A stretch of 64,000 bases of DNA from Aliivibrio fischeri ATCC 7744 = JCM 18803 = DSM 507. GTDB taxonomy: Bacteria; Pseudomonadota; Gammaproteobacteria; Enterobacterales; Vibrionaceae. The notes beneath the pieces were generated by a model. That model saw nothing but the letters and a program-made list of their open reading frames with translations. It did not search any database and was not told the DNA's origin. Shown one piece after another: positions 48,597 to 58,441 of this stretch; position 1 is the stretch's first letter; each line of letters starts with the position of its first letter. The DNA lies in contig NZ_CP092712.1 in NCBI RefSeq assembly GCF_023983475.1, positions 62,001 through 126,000 on the forward strand. The letters run 5' to 3'. A program made the translations under genes and the position numbers.

Positions 48597-49547
48597 ATGT
48601 TAAAGAGTGAATTGATGGAAGATAAAATAAAACACAAGCTGAGGATTGGCTGGTCATATCTACTTTTCTTAAAGCAAAGAGTTATTCATGACAGGTTAAC
48701 GGTAAGTGCTGGTTATATGGCTTACATCACTTTGCTCTCTTTGGTGCCGTTAATTACGGTTTTGCTGTCTGTATTGTCGCAATTTCCTGTTTTTTCTGGG
48801 GCGGGAGATACGGTACAAGCCTTTGTGATTCAAAACTTTGTACCCGCTGCCAGTGATGCGGTTGAAGCGAGCTTAAAAGAGTTTATTTCAAATACGGGTA
48901 AGATGACGGCAGTAGGTTCTGGTTTCTTATTTGTAGCTTCTGTAATGCTGATCTCATCGATAGATCGTAGTTTGAATTACATTTGGCGAGTAAAGAAAAA
49001 ACGTCGTCCAATGTATTCATTTTCATTGTATTGGATGATCTTAACTTTAGGTCCTTTATTGGTTGGCGCAAGTTTGGCGGCAACGTCATACGTAACGTCA
49101 CTAAAGATCATGGATGATGAAATAGTTTCCAGTTTTTATCGGACTTTATTGGGTTGGTTACCTATCATATTGTCATTCTCTGCATTTGTTGGTTTGTATT
49201 TATTAGTGCCGAACAAAAAAGTCCGAGTGACTCATGCGCTTATTGGTGCCATGTCTGCGGGTTGTCTATTTGAGTTTAGTAAGGTGGGATTTGCTCAATA
49301 CATAACGCAATTTCCTTCATACCAAGTCATCTATGGCGCATTAGCAGCCGTTCCTATTTTGTTTGTTTGGGTATATTTGTGTTGGATTATCGTTCTTATT
49401 GGTGCCGAAATTACCGCAAGTTTAGGTGAGTTTGAAGAATGGCTAGCAGGAAAAGTTAGTACCAATATACTTGAATCAGATATTAAAGCGTTAACAGAAC
49501 AACAAGGGTTGATAGAAAGTGATAGCACTGATCCAGAGAGTAAGTGA
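48597..49547 (+). CDS. yihY: YihY/BrkB-family inner-membrane protein
   Basis: 316 residues with about six membrane segments. It belongs to the YihY/BrkB (Pfam Virul_fac_BrkB) family, formerly mislabelled ribonuclease BN. Conserved text: [37 protein letters not shown] and [25 protein letters not shown]. Its function is unknown. The 5' start is uncertain: ATG at 48612 ([11 protein letters not shown]) is also possible. Its end overlaps dtd by 29 bp, so the two are cotranscribed, as in E. coli yihY-dtd. Confidence 0.93.
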
Positions 49548-49953
49548 AGCCGCTGTAAAAGTAGATGGCGAAGTGACTGGTGAAATTAATCAAGGTTTAT
49601 TAATTTTATTAGGCGTAGAAAGAGAAGATGACGAAGCAAAAGCTAAGCGTCTAATGGAAAGAGTATTAACTTACCGAGTGTTTGAAGATCAAGACGGTAA
49701 GATGAACTTAAATGTGCAACAAGTAAATGGTAGCGTATTAGTTGTATCGCAATTTACGCTGCCTGCAGATACTAAGAAGGGTACTCGTCCAGGCTTTTCA
49801 AAAGGGGCGCACCCTGTGGACGCTGAGCGTTTGTATGATTACTTCTCTGATCTATGTGAAGAGAAGTTACATACGCAACGAGGACGATTTGCTGCGGACA
49901 TGAAAGTGTCGCTAGTGAATGATGGACCTGTGACGTTTTGGTTGCAGGTTTAA
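49519..49953 (+). CDS. dtd: D-aminoacyl-tRNA deacylase
   Basis: 144 residues from a GTG start inside the end of yihY (AAGGG 10-15 nt upstream), giving the family opening [17 protein letters not shown]. It hydrolyses D-aminoacyl-tRNA and so keeps D-amino acids out of proteins. The two signature motifs are SQFTLPAD (about 78-85) and the C-terminal GPVTFWLQV containing the cis Gly-Pro. No irregularity. Next gene is the yiiD-like gene after a repeat-filled gap, as in E. coli. Confidence 0.96.
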
Positions 49954-49959
49954 GGGCAG

Positions 49960-50405
49960 GGGCGAGATTCTAGGACGCTTCGCTCGAGGGGTGAGGAAAA
50001 GCAGAAGACTATACGCTTCGCTGACTAGAAACTAGAGACTATAAGAGCGAGAGTGTTGATGTGGTGAGTTTTTAGGTTTCAGGACGCTGCGCTTGCAGGT
50101 TTCAGGAAGAGCAAGAGCAGAATTTAGGGTGCTCGCTGAAATTATAGTGATAAAGAATGCTTCTCCCCCTTTACCGTGATAGTTATGAGATCGATATAGT
50201 GAATACAAGGGGGAGTTAGAGGGGGTTGGTTATGTTGTATTTATACTATGTAGATAAACTAAATTTTATCATTTACAACCCCTCCTAGCCTCCCCTTATA
50301 TCGGCAGTTTCTACCAAGTTACATTGGTGAAAAAGGGGAGGAACAGTATTGTGAGCGCTGCGGCTACCACGATCACCCCTGAACCCTTAGCTCCTCCTCG
50401 TCCCT
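49960..50405. repeat. Mosaic of short palindromic intergenic repeats (dtd-yiiD gap)
   Basis: No gene. It holds CGCTTCGCTCGAGG-type small hairpins, then an inverted module TTCTCCCCCTTTACC...ACAAGGGGGAGTTAGAGGGGGTTGG (50160-50228) and a second module CAACCCCTCCTAGCCTCCCCTTATATC...AAAAAGGGGAGGAACAGTATTG (50278-50352). Both modules also occur in the 24-kb array in the opposite orientation. Confidence 0.9.
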
Positions 50406-50426
50406 AACAACAATAAAAGGATTTAT

Positions 50427-51326
50427 ATGTTTCGATTGATCACACCAACAACAGAAGCTGAATTAAAAGCTTACTATCATTTTCGTTGGAAAATCTTACG
50501 TGAGCCTTGGCGTCAGCCGGAAGGCTCTGAACGCGATGCGTATGATGATATGAGCCAACATCGAATGATTTTAGATGGTCGTGATCAGCCTGTTGCTATC
50601 GGGCGTTTATATTTAACTCCTGATAATGACGGTCAAATTCGTTATATGGCCGTTGCACCACATTGCCGAGGAAAAGGTATTGGTGCATTGATTATGGTTG
50701 CTCTCGAATCTTATGCTCGCCAAGAGAACGCGAAACGCCTTGTATGTAATGCTCGTGAAGATGCGATTCCATTTTATGTAAGAAATGGATTTACTAGTCA
50801 AGGGGAATTGAATGATGAGAGAGGGCCTGTTCGTCACCAACAAATGCTCAAACATTTAAACCCATTAGCTGATGTGCTGCGACGTCCTGATTGGTGCGCA
50901 GAACTTCAAAAACGTTGGGAAAATGAAATCCCAATCAGCGATAAAATGGGGATTAAAATTACCCAATACACAGGTTATCGTTTTGAAGTCAGTGCCATTT
51001 TAAATGCCAACCTTAATCCACATAATAGTATGTTCGCAGGCAGTATTTTCACCATGGGTACATTAACCGCTTGGGGAATTGTTTGGTTATTGCTAAAAGA
51101 ACGAGGCTTGGATACCACCAGTATTATGTTGGTTGATAGCCATATTAGATATCGCCAACCTATTGTTGATAACCCTAAAGGCATTACTTCGTTGAATTGT
51201 TTGGAAGGGGATTTTGATCGTCTGCAATCAGGTAAGCGTGCGAGGGTGAAAGTAAAAGTCGATTTGTGTAATGGTGATAATCCTGCCGCGGAATTTACTG
51301 GAACGTTTATGTTGATGAGGGATTGA
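50427..51326 (+). CDS. YiiD/FabY-type bifunctional GNAT-hotdog protein
   Basis: 299 residues in two parts. Residues about 1-145 are a GNAT acyltransferase with the acetyl-CoA loop VAPHCRGKGIGALI. Residues about 150-299 are a hotdog-fold thioesterase-like domain (NPHNSMFAGSIFTMGTLTAWG). This matches E. coli YiiD (called FabY or MadA after evidence that it decarboxylates malonyl-ACP to start fatty-acid synthesis; from memory). The gene position directly after dtd is the same as in E. coli. The precise reaction in this organism is inferred by homology only. Confidence 0.9.
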   Translation: MFRLITPTTEAELKAYYHFRWKILREPWRQPEGSERDAYDDMSQHRMILDGRDQPVAIGRLYLTPDNDGQIRYMAVAPHCRGKGIGALIMVALESYARQENAKRLVCNAREDAIPFYVRNGFTSQGELNDERGPVRHQQMLKHLNPLADVLRRPDWCAELQKRWENEIPISDKMGIKITQYTGYRFEVSAILNANLNPHNSMFAGSIFTMGTLTAWGIVWLLLKERGLDTTSIMLVDSHIRYRQPIVDNPKGITSLNCLEGDFDRLQSGKRARVKVKVDLCNGDNPAAEFTGTFMLMRD

Positions 51327-51711
51327 GATTAGGGGCGAGGTCGCTTTGCTCAAGGACGGACTCCGTCCTAAAGGTTTCAGGGTTCAGGTTTCAGGAAGAG
51401 CAAGAGCAGAGTTCAGATCGCTTCGCTTGCAGAATTCAGAGGTGTTCGCTGAAATTACAGTGACAAAGAATGGTTCTCCCCCTTTACCACTATTGCTATG
51501 AGATCGATATAGTTGATACAAGGGGGAGTTAGAGGGGGTTGCTTACGTTGTTTCATATTATGCAGACAAACAAAATCTCATCACTTACAACCCCTCCTAG
51601 CCTCCCCTTATATCGGCACTTTCTACCAAGCTACATTGGTGAAAAAGGGGAGGAACAGTATTGTGAACGCTTCGGTTACCACGATCACCCCTGAACCCTA
51701 AGTTCTCGATT
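51327..51711. repeat. Second mosaic repeat block (yiiD-trmH gap)
   Basis: 385 bp without a gene. It repeats the 49960-50405 pattern: small GGACGGACTCCGTCC- and CGCTTCGCTTGCAG-type hairpins, then TTCTCCCCCTTTACC...AAGGGGGAGTTAGAGGGGGTTG (51473-51541) and CAACCCCTCCTAGCCTCCCC...AAAAAGGGGAGGAACAGTATTG (51588-51664). The two blocks are highly similar and in the same orientation. Confidence 0.9.
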
Positions 51712-52401
51712 TTAATCCGCCGCCTGCATCGTTTCCCACCAAGCATCATCAGCAATAATTTGCCCCGTTTCATCCAATTGTGGGAAAGGTAGACCTTTAC
51801 GCTTAGCGACCTTTGCTAATACAGGGTGGCCACGCTCAAATAGAACACGATTAATGTATTCTTCTGGTAACGCACTCTCTTCACGGTTGTACATACCCGC
51901 TAAATCACGCTGACGTTGTGCTTCATATAAAATAAGCGCACTTGCAACCGATACATTTAGTGATTGCACCATACCTACCATAGGAATGATGATGTCTTGA
52001 TCAGCCATCGCTAATGCTTTTTTGCTGATACCTGTTTTTTCACTGCCAAGAATGATGGCCGTTGGTTTGGTGTAATCAATTTCACGAAAATCTACTGCAG
52101 TATCTGATAGGTTTGTCGCTAGAATCTGCATGCCTTGTTCTTTAAGCGTAGCAAAAGCATCTTCAATGTTTTTATGTGTTTCCACATCAACCCAATTACG
52201 AGCACCAGCAGAAGTATGTCCTAGCATCTGCATCTGTTCTGTAGGCCAAACCGCATGAATTTTGTGGATACCCGTTGCATCAGCAGTACGAACAATCGCA
52301 GAAACGTTATTGGCTTTATGTACTTCTTCTAAACAAAGAGTGAGATCAGTTTGACGAGCTTTTAATACAGAAGTAATTCGTTGGTAGCGTTCTAAATTCA
52401 T
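51712..52401 (-). CDS. trmH: tRNA (Gm18) 2'-O-methyltransferase TrmH
   Basis: 229 residues, SPOUT class. It methylates the ribose of G18 in the tRNA D-loop. Conserved motifs: N-terminal RQTDLTLCLEEVHKANNVSAI with the catalytic arginine nearby (AIVRTADA), LGSEKTGIS (motif 2) and IPMVGMVQSLNVSVASAL (motif 3, forming the knot). It is the last gene of the gmk-rpoZ-spoT-trmH series, on the minus strand, separated from spoT by 251 bp of repeats. Confidence 0.97.
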   Translation of the reverse strand: MNLERYQRITSVLKARQTDLTLCLEEVHKANNVSAIVRTADATGIHKIHAVWPTEQMQMLGHTSAGARNWVDVETHKNIEDAFATLKEQGMQILATNLSDTAVDFREIDYTKPTAIILGSEKTGISKKALAMADQDIIIPMVGMVQSLNVSVASALILYEAQRQRDLAGMYNREESALPEEYINRVLFERGHPVLAKVAKRKGLPFPQLDETGQIIADDAWWETMQAAD

Positions 52402-52652
52402 AATTTTAATTCTTGAGATAGGTTGGAGGGACTAGGTTCTAGGGACGAGAAAGAGGTAGTCAAAATGGAACTAGAAACTATACGCTGCGCTAGCTAGAGA
52501 CGATAAGAGCATTATATGACTAAAGTTGAACGTCATTCTTAAATGGGTAATGCTTTTGATTTTATAGTTTCTAGAGCGAAGCGTTCTAGTTAGCGTAGCG
52601 TATAGATCTAACTAAAAGGACGAAGTCCGTACTCGAACCTCGTCCCTCGCAT
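52402..52652. repeat. Repeat-filled gap between spoT and trmH
   Basis: CTATACGCTGCGCTAGCTAG (52478-52497) and CTAGTTAGCGTAGCGTATAG (52586-52605) are inverted and match at 18 of 20 positions. AAGGACGAAGTCCGTACTCG near 52616-52635 is the reverse of the motif in the 24-kb array. No gene. Confidence 0.85.
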
Positions 52653-54776
52653 CTAGTTCTTATGTCTACGTACTTTAAGTGCGTGTGGCATAACACGGAT
52701 ACGACGCATGATTTCAGCTAAATGCTTACGATCTTTCACCGTAAGTTCGATGGTTACTGTATATAAGCGTCCATCTTTTTCTTCTGTTGAAATACCACGG
52801 ATATTTGATCCTGTACCTGCAATCACATTCGCCAAATCAGCTAATGCACCTTGGTGGTTTTGGATATCAATATCTAATGCCGTATCAAATTCTTGATCGA
52901 ATTCATCAGCCCATTCAACGCCCATGTATTTATCAAGCTCTTTTTGATAACCACGAACATTTGCACACTCTTCCATATGAACCACAAGGCCACGGCCAGG
53001 ACTTACGTGAGCAATAATGTGATCACCCGGAATAGGGCGACAACAGTTTGCAAATGTCAGTAAGATGCCATCAGCACCACGGATTGGTAGTTTTTTACCA
53101 GTGGTGGTTTCAATGTTTGAGGTTTGTTCCGTTAATTCATCAGCAGAGCCTAATAGGCGACGAGCAATAACAATACTCATCAGCTCACCTAGGCCGATAG
53201 CGGCCAGTAAGTCATCCAGCTCAGCTAATTTAAGATCAGATAAAACGTGCTCAATATTCTCTTGAGAAATATCGTCTAGTGATACGTTATGACCTAAAGC
53301 GTGATTCAATAGGCGACGACCTAATACCACAGAATCTTCTTTGCGCATGGTTTTTAGCACTTGGCGGATCTTAGTACGTGCTTTTGATGTCACTACGTAG
53401 TTCAGCCATGCTGCATTTGGACGAGCACCTGGAGCACTGATGATTTCAACCGTTTGACCATTTTTAAGTGGTTTACTTAACGGATAAGGTTGACGGTTAA
53501 CGCGTGAACCAACACAGCTATTACCAACATCAGAGTGAACGGCGTAAGCAAAGTCCACAGCCGTTGCACCAACAGGCAGTTCAAAAATACGGCCTTTGGG
53601 AGTGAAAACGTAAATTTCGTTCGGGAAGAGATCCGATTTTACGTTTTCAATAAATTCAAATGAGCTACCTGCACTTTGTTGAAGTTCAAGTAAGCTTTGC
53701 ATCCAGCGTTGTGCTCGGATTTGAGCCGTCGTGCTAGAGTTATCGCCTTCTTTGTACGACCAATGTGCAGCAACACCTTTGTTCGCCATTTGCTCCATAT
53801 CTTCAGTACGAATTTGTACTTCAACAGGAACACCGTGAGGGCCAACCATAGAGGTATGAAGCGATTGGTAGCCATTGGCTTTTGGTACAGCAATATAGTC
53901 TTTAATACGACCCGGACGAGGTTTGTAAATGCTGTGAACTTGGCCTAATGCTCGATAACAAGTATCGACATTATCGGTAATTACTCGAAACGCATAGATA
54001 TCCATAATGGTATGGAAACGCTGTTCTTTATTTTTCATTTTATTGTAAATAGCGAACAGGTTTTTCTCTCTGCCAATCACTCGACCAGTGATGCCAGCTT
54101 CAGCAATACGGCCTTCAATTTCAGAGTGAATTTTTTGGATCATCTCTTTACGGTTACCACGAGCTGACTTCACCACTTCTTTTAATACGCGATAGCGATT
54201 AGGGTAAAGAGCCTCAAAACCTAACTCTTCAAGTTCAGTTTTAATATTGTGGATACCAAGGCGATGCGCCAAAGGAGAGAAGATTTCTAAAGTTTCACGA
54301 GCAATGCGGCGACGTTTATCAGGGCGTAAAGCACCCAACGTGCGCATGTTATGAGTTCGGTCAGCAAGTTTGATCAATATAACGCGGATGTCTTGCACCA
54401 TCGCCATGACCATTTTTCGGAAGTTTTCAGCCTGTGCTTCTTTTTTATCGCGGAACTTAAGTTTGTCCAGCTTAGAAACACCATCCACTAATTCGGCAAC
54501 CGTATCACCAAACTGCTCTGCGAGCTCTTCTTTGCTAACTTCAGTGTCTTCAATAACATCATGAAGCAGCGCAGCCATCAGTGTTTTGTGGTCGAGCTTC
54601 ATTTCTGCAAGGATTCGAGCCACAGCTACTGGGTGGATGATATAAGGTTCGCCACTTGAGCGAGTTTGCCCTTCATGGGCTTCTTTTGCTACCAGATAAG
54701 ATCGACGAAGAGCCTCAATGTGAGGCTCTGGCAGGTAATCTTTGGCAACATCTTTCAGGCTATCGAATAAATCCAA
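52653..54776 (-). CDS. spoT: Bifunctional (p)ppGpp synthetase/hydrolase SpoT
   Basis: 707 residues. N-terminal HD hydrolase with HPVAVARILAEM and HDVIEDTE (the HD pair and ED), intact, so it should degrade (p)ppGpp. The synthetase domain has the substrate-binding GRIKDYIAVPKANGYQSLHT region, with EDMEQMANKGVAAHW following it. TGS (FTPKGRIFELPVGATAVDFAYAVH), helical and ACT domains follow. It controls the response to carbon, fatty-acid and iron stress. It starts 51 bp after rpoZ, in the conserved gmk-rpoZ-spoT-trmH order. Confidence 0.98.
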   Translation of the reverse strand: MDLFDSLKDVAKDYLPEPHIEALRRSYLVAKEAHEGQTRSSGEPYIIHPVAVARILAEMKLDHKTLMAALLHDVIEDTEVSKEELAEQFGDTVAELVDGVSKLDKLKFRDKKEAQAENFRKMVMAMVQDIRVILIKLADRTHNMRTLGALRPDKRRRIARETLEIFSPLAHRLGIHNIKTELEELGFEALYPNRYRVLKEVVKSARGNRKEMIQKIHSEIEGRIAEAGITGRVIGREKNLFAIYNKMKNKEQRFHTIMDIYAFRVITDNVDTCYRALGQVHSIYKPRPGRIKDYIAVPKANGYQSLHTSMVGPHGVPVEVQIRTEDMEQMANKGVAAHWSYKEGDNSSTTAQIRAQRWMQSLLELQQSAGSSFEFIENVKSDLFPNEIYVFTPKGRIFELPVGATAVDFAYAVHSDVGNSCVGSRVNRQPYPLSKPLKNGQTVEIISAPGARPNAAWLNYVVTSKARTKIRQVLKTMRKEDSVVLGRRLLNHALGHNVSLDDISQENIEHVLSDLKLAELDDLLAAIGLGELMSIVIARRLLGSADELTEQTSNIETTTGKKLPIRGADGILLTFANCCRPIPGDHIIAHVSPGRGLVVHMEECANVRGYQKELDKYMGVEWADEFDQEFDTALDIDIQNHQGALADLANVIAGTGSNIRGISTEEKDGRLYTVTIELTVKDRKHLAEIMRRIRVMPHALKVRRHKN

Positions 54777-54827
54777 ATTTCGCCCCGTCAGGTTTGCTGT
54801 TTTACAATCTACAAGAGATTATAAAGA

Positions 54828-55091
54828 TTAACGATTGTGTGTGATTGAGCTTACTGCTGCTAATTCAGCTGCGTCTTGCTCTTGGCGCTCACGAGCATCT
54901 AGTAATTCTTTAGTGATCAGGCCTTCTTCAATTTCACGAAGAGCGATAACAGTTGTTTTATCGTTCTCTTCAGGCACTAGCGCATCTTTACCACCAGTTT
55001 GCATTTGACGTGCGCGACGAGAAGAAATAAGTACTAGATCGAAACGGTTGCCGATTTTCTCAACTGCGTCTTGAACGGTTACACGTGCCAT
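54828..55091 (-). CDS. rpoZ: RNA polymerase omega subunit
   Basis: 87 residues (E. coli 91). It begins [33 protein letters not shown], matching omega throughout, with the [10 protein letters not shown] segment conserved. Omega helps fold and hold beta-prime, and in enterics forms one of the ppGpp-binding sites, which suits its place between gmk and spoT. The C-terminal tail ([12 protein letters not shown]) is variable in the family. Confidence 0.97.
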   Translation of the reverse strand: MARVTVQDAVEKIGNRFDLVLISSRRARQMQTGGKDALVPEENDKTTVIALREIEEGLITKELLDARERQEQDAAELAAVSSITHNR

Positions 55092-55199
55092 GAGGACTCC
55101 AATTTATTAACAAAAATAGTTATATGATGAGAAAGTATACAAGTAACCCGTATAAGTTTCTAGCTAGGGTTACAAGATACTCGTAGAAATATGAAGAAA

Positions 55200-55841
<642 letters not shown>

Positions 55842-56051
55842 TTATGGCATTTCTCTTAATATACCATTTTTTTAGATATTGAGAGGAAATGCGAAGCATA
55901 GAAAATTGGGTGGCGAAGAATAGCACAATCAAGAATCAATTTGAATGAAAGAAATACGCTAATTCAAATAATAATTTTGTGTTAAATCGAGTTGGCACTA
56001 TCATTAAGGCTTAATTAATCCTCAACCTTAATAATAGTGGATATTTTAGTT

Positions 56052-56477
56052 ATGCCTTCTCATCTGCCGAAATCATTTAGTAAACCGTTTTTAAAAGTTT
56101 TCCATATTTTAGAAGCAATATTATTGGTCGCTATTACGCTAGCCACCTTATTTGCGATGGTGAACGAATTCATTCATGTTTTTGTCGAACAGCAAATTCA
56201 ATTAACAGACATCCTTTTAATGTTTATTTACCTTGAAGTGTTGGCCATGGTGCAGCAGTTCGTGATGAACGGTAAAATCCCGGTTCGTTATCCTATCTAC
56301 ATCGCTATGATGGCCATTGCTCGTTACATTACATTAGGAATGAAAGAGATTGATGCAACCTTGGTGGTTTGGTTAGCGTTAGCCGCTTTCATTCTTGCCG
56401 CTGCGACGTTATTGATCCGTGTTGGACACCATTATTGGCCATATGAAATAAACGAAAACAAACATTATGATGAGTAG
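56052..56477 (+). CDS. psiE: PsiE family membrane protein
   Basis: 141 residues from the ATG at 56052; a GTG at 56037 adds five. Four membrane segments (about 15-36, 55-75, 82-102, 106-128), with the conserved IYLEVLAMVQQF, PVRYPIYIAMMAIAR and KEIDAT. It belongs to the phosphate-starvation-inducible PsiE family; the molecular function is unknown. I see no convincing Pho box upstream, so phosphate control is not assured. It is followed by a hairpin terminator. Confidence 0.9.
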   Translation: MPSHLPKSFSKPFLKVFHILEAILLVAITLATLFAMVNEFIHVFVEQQIQLTDILLMFIYLEVLAMVQQFVMNGKIPVRYPIYIAMMAIARYITLGMKEIDATLVVWLALAAFILAAATLLIRVGHHYWPYEINENKHYDE

Positions 56478-56505
56478 TCTTAACGCTATTTTTTGTTTGT
56501 AACAA

Positions 56506-56547
56506 TAAAACGCCCCTGTAGTGATTAACTATTGGGGCGTTTTAGTA
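56506..56547 (+). terminator. Terminator after psiE
   Basis: TAAAACGCCCC (56506-56516) pairs with GGGGCGTTTTA (56534-56544), with an extra inner TAGT/ACTA; the stem itself supplies the T-run. Confidence 0.8.
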
Positions 56548-56673
56548 ACAAATAGATGAAAAGAATCGTATTTTGTTGTTGTAAGGATTGTGTAAAAAAA
56601 CGTAATGCTTATTGTGAAGTGAGTCGTATACCGTTATCTTCATTCTTGTATTTATGTCTAGCGAGATATTGTG

Positions 56674-57054
56674 ATGCTAACTAGAAAGATAGCCACAATT
56701 TGTATTTTCATAGCGACACTATTAGTTTTAACGCTATATAGTGCGACATCTCGTGCAGAAAATTTACCAACTCAGTTCTCTGATAATCACGCTGTGGTTG
56801 AAATTAGTCATGTTGATTTTTGTAATCTAGAGCTTGGTAATATTCAATCATCAGCAGAGTCGGGGTGTTGTGATCCCGGAGGCTCTTGTTTTGAAAAGCA
56901 ATGTTGTTCTCATGGGCATGCATCAAGCAGTAGTCTGGTGAGTAATTCACTGTTTGTTAATATAACGCCTTATCATTTTGTATCAGCTCCTATGGTATCT
57001 ACTACCTACTTAAGTGCTGATCTCGGTTATCTTTACCGACCTCCAATCAGTTAA
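56674..57054 (+). CDS. Exported Cys/His-rich small protein
   Basis: 126 residues from the ATG at 56674 (GAGATATT upstream; a GTG sits immediately before). A hydrophobic N-terminus (about 5-27) is a signal peptide or anchor. The mature part has clustered cysteines (GCCDPGGSC and KQCCSHGHA, about 86-100) and ends YLYRPPIS. The short, His/Cys-rich form with a terminal RPP motif recalls small exported proteins linked with copper or other metals, but I cannot assign a family. No efflux or metal gene is adjacent, so this is a resemblance only. Confidence 0.65.
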   Translation: MLTRKIATICIFIATLLVLTLYSATSRAENLPTQFSDNHAVVEISHVDFCNLELGNIQSSAESGCCDPGGSCFEKQCCSHGHASSSSLVSNSLFVNITPYHFVSAPMVSTTYLSADLGYLYRPPIS

Positions 57055-57181
57055 TTCCTATCTCGTGACGATTTTGTCACACCACAATTATATCTATGCG
57101 TGAATACACGCGTGCTTTTTTGTCATGCAGGTACATCAATTCGTTGATGGATTTACCTCGCTTTTTGATAGGGATCTGAAA

Positions 57182-57292
57182 ATGTCTTTTAGATTTATTA
57201 ATGACGTATTTTTCTATTTAACTCAATACGTTTGCTTCTCATGTAATCATTCTATTCGCTCTGTATGTAAAGAAGGAGCGCATTATGAATAA
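57182..57292 (+). CDS. Possible 36-residue leader/small protein before the EamA gene
   Basis: The ATG at 57182 has AGGG 8 nt upstream and the frame reads MSFRFINDVFFYLTQYVCF..., three cysteines, ending KEGAHYE with a TAA at 57290 that lies inside the downstream gene (start 57285). The 8-bp overlap would allow translational coupling. Short frames arise easily by chance, so this is a candidate only. Confidence 0.3.
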   Translation: MSFRFINDVFFYLTQYVCFSCNHSIRSVCKEGAHYE

Positions 57293-58217
57293 GAAATATT
57301 TACCCGCATTATTGTTTGTTTCAGTGTGTTTAATTTGGGGAACAACTTGGCTTGCAATGGAGTTTGCTGTTCAGACGATTCCTCCAATCTTTGCGACTGG
57401 TTTGCGTTTTTTAATCGCTTCACCACTACTAATCATGTTGGCTAAGTTGTTTAAGCAATCTCTCTTTTTCCCGAAAGGAAAGCGACTTTGGATGCTGATA
57501 GTAGCAATGTTTTATTTCGCTATTCCGTTTACCTTGATGATTTTTGGAGAGCAGTATATTTCATCTGGATTAGCTTCGATTATCTTTGCAAATATGCCAA
57601 TCGCTGTGATGTTTACATCCAGTCTATTCTTAGGTTTAAAACTGAGAAAGGTTCAAATCGGTGGTTTATTTATTGCAGTCTTAAGCTTAATTTTGATTTT
57701 AACAAAGGAGATGAGTTTAGGCGGAGAGGATTATCTACTTGGATTTTTGGCTCTAGGAGGTGCCGTTCTTATGCATGCCATCATGTATGTGTTGGTTGAG
57801 AAGTTCTGTGAGCGAGTTCCTGTACTTACGTATAATGCGCTTCCTAGTTTGATCGCTTCTTTATGTTTGCTTGTCACATCTATGTTTATCGAGCAGCCAG
57901 ATGTGAGCACATTCTCTGTAGATTCGATTATGGCTGTTGTCTATTTAGGTATATTTGCAAGTGTTGGAGGCATTGTGGCTTACTTTAAACTTGGTCAAGT
58001 ATCTTCACCATTTACAGCATCTATCTGCTTCTTATTTTTCCCTCTTATCGCTTTAAGCCTTTCTGTTTGGTTTGCGGGAAATAGCATATCTACCACCTCT
58101 GTTTTATTGTTGTTGCCTCTACTTTGTGGAATTTTAGTCACTAAGCTCGATGCTTCTTTTTGGACTAAGCTGTTTTCACTAGGTATGGGAGGGAGAAGAA
58201 AACAAAGGGTAAATTAA
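57285..58217 (+). CDS. EamA-family DMT transporter
   Basis: 310 residues, about ten membrane segments in two EamA repeats (CLIWGTTWLAMEFAVQTIPPIF opens the first; IFASVGGIVAYFKLGQ is in the second). A strong AAGGAG lies 6-7 nt before the ATG. Such proteins export amino acids or metabolites; the substrate cannot be read from the sequence. It ends with a basic tail (GGRRKQRVN). A good terminator follows, and this is the last gene that looks like chromosomal background before the accessory region. Confidence 0.85.
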   Translation: MNKKYLPALLFVSVCLIWGTTWLAMEFAVQTIPPIFATGLRFLIASPLLIMLAKLFKQSLFFPKGKRLWMLIVAMFYFAIPFTLMIFGEQYISSGLASIIFANMPIAVMFTSSLFLGLKLRKVQIGGLFIAVLSLILILTKEMSLGGEDYLLGFLALGGAVLMHAIMYVLVEKFCERVPVLTYNALPSLIASLCLLVTSMFIEQPDVSTFSVDSIMAVVYLGIFASVGGIVAYFKLGQVSSPFTASICFLFFPLIALSLSVWFAGNSISTTSVLLLLPLLCGILVTKLDASFWTKLFSLGMGGRRKQRVN

Positions 58218-58244
58218 AGAACATAAGTTGTTATTGATAACCAC

Positions 58245-58275
58245 AAAAAAGCCCTGATAAGTTCAGGGCTTTTTA
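58245..58275. terminator. Terminator at the edge of the accessory region
   Basis: AAAAAGCCCTGA-TAAGT-TCAGGGCTTTTT, flanked by A- and T-runs, so usable from both sides. Confidence 0.93.
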
Positions 58276-58441
58276 TTAATCTATATTTAGTAGAATCGAA
58301 TTATTCAATATTCTGAATTTGAATGTCGATAGTGTTGAGGTGTTTCTTTATTATCAGTATCTTAGGTTTATATCTATTCGTAATGTAGAGTATTACCCGC
58401 CACTTTACTCGCCAGTTGATTTCGATGGTTATCGTTTATTT

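Noticed and set aside
51513-51701. 62-residue frame before trmH
   Set aside because: Lies wholly inside the palindromic repeat modules and is mirrored in other copies.
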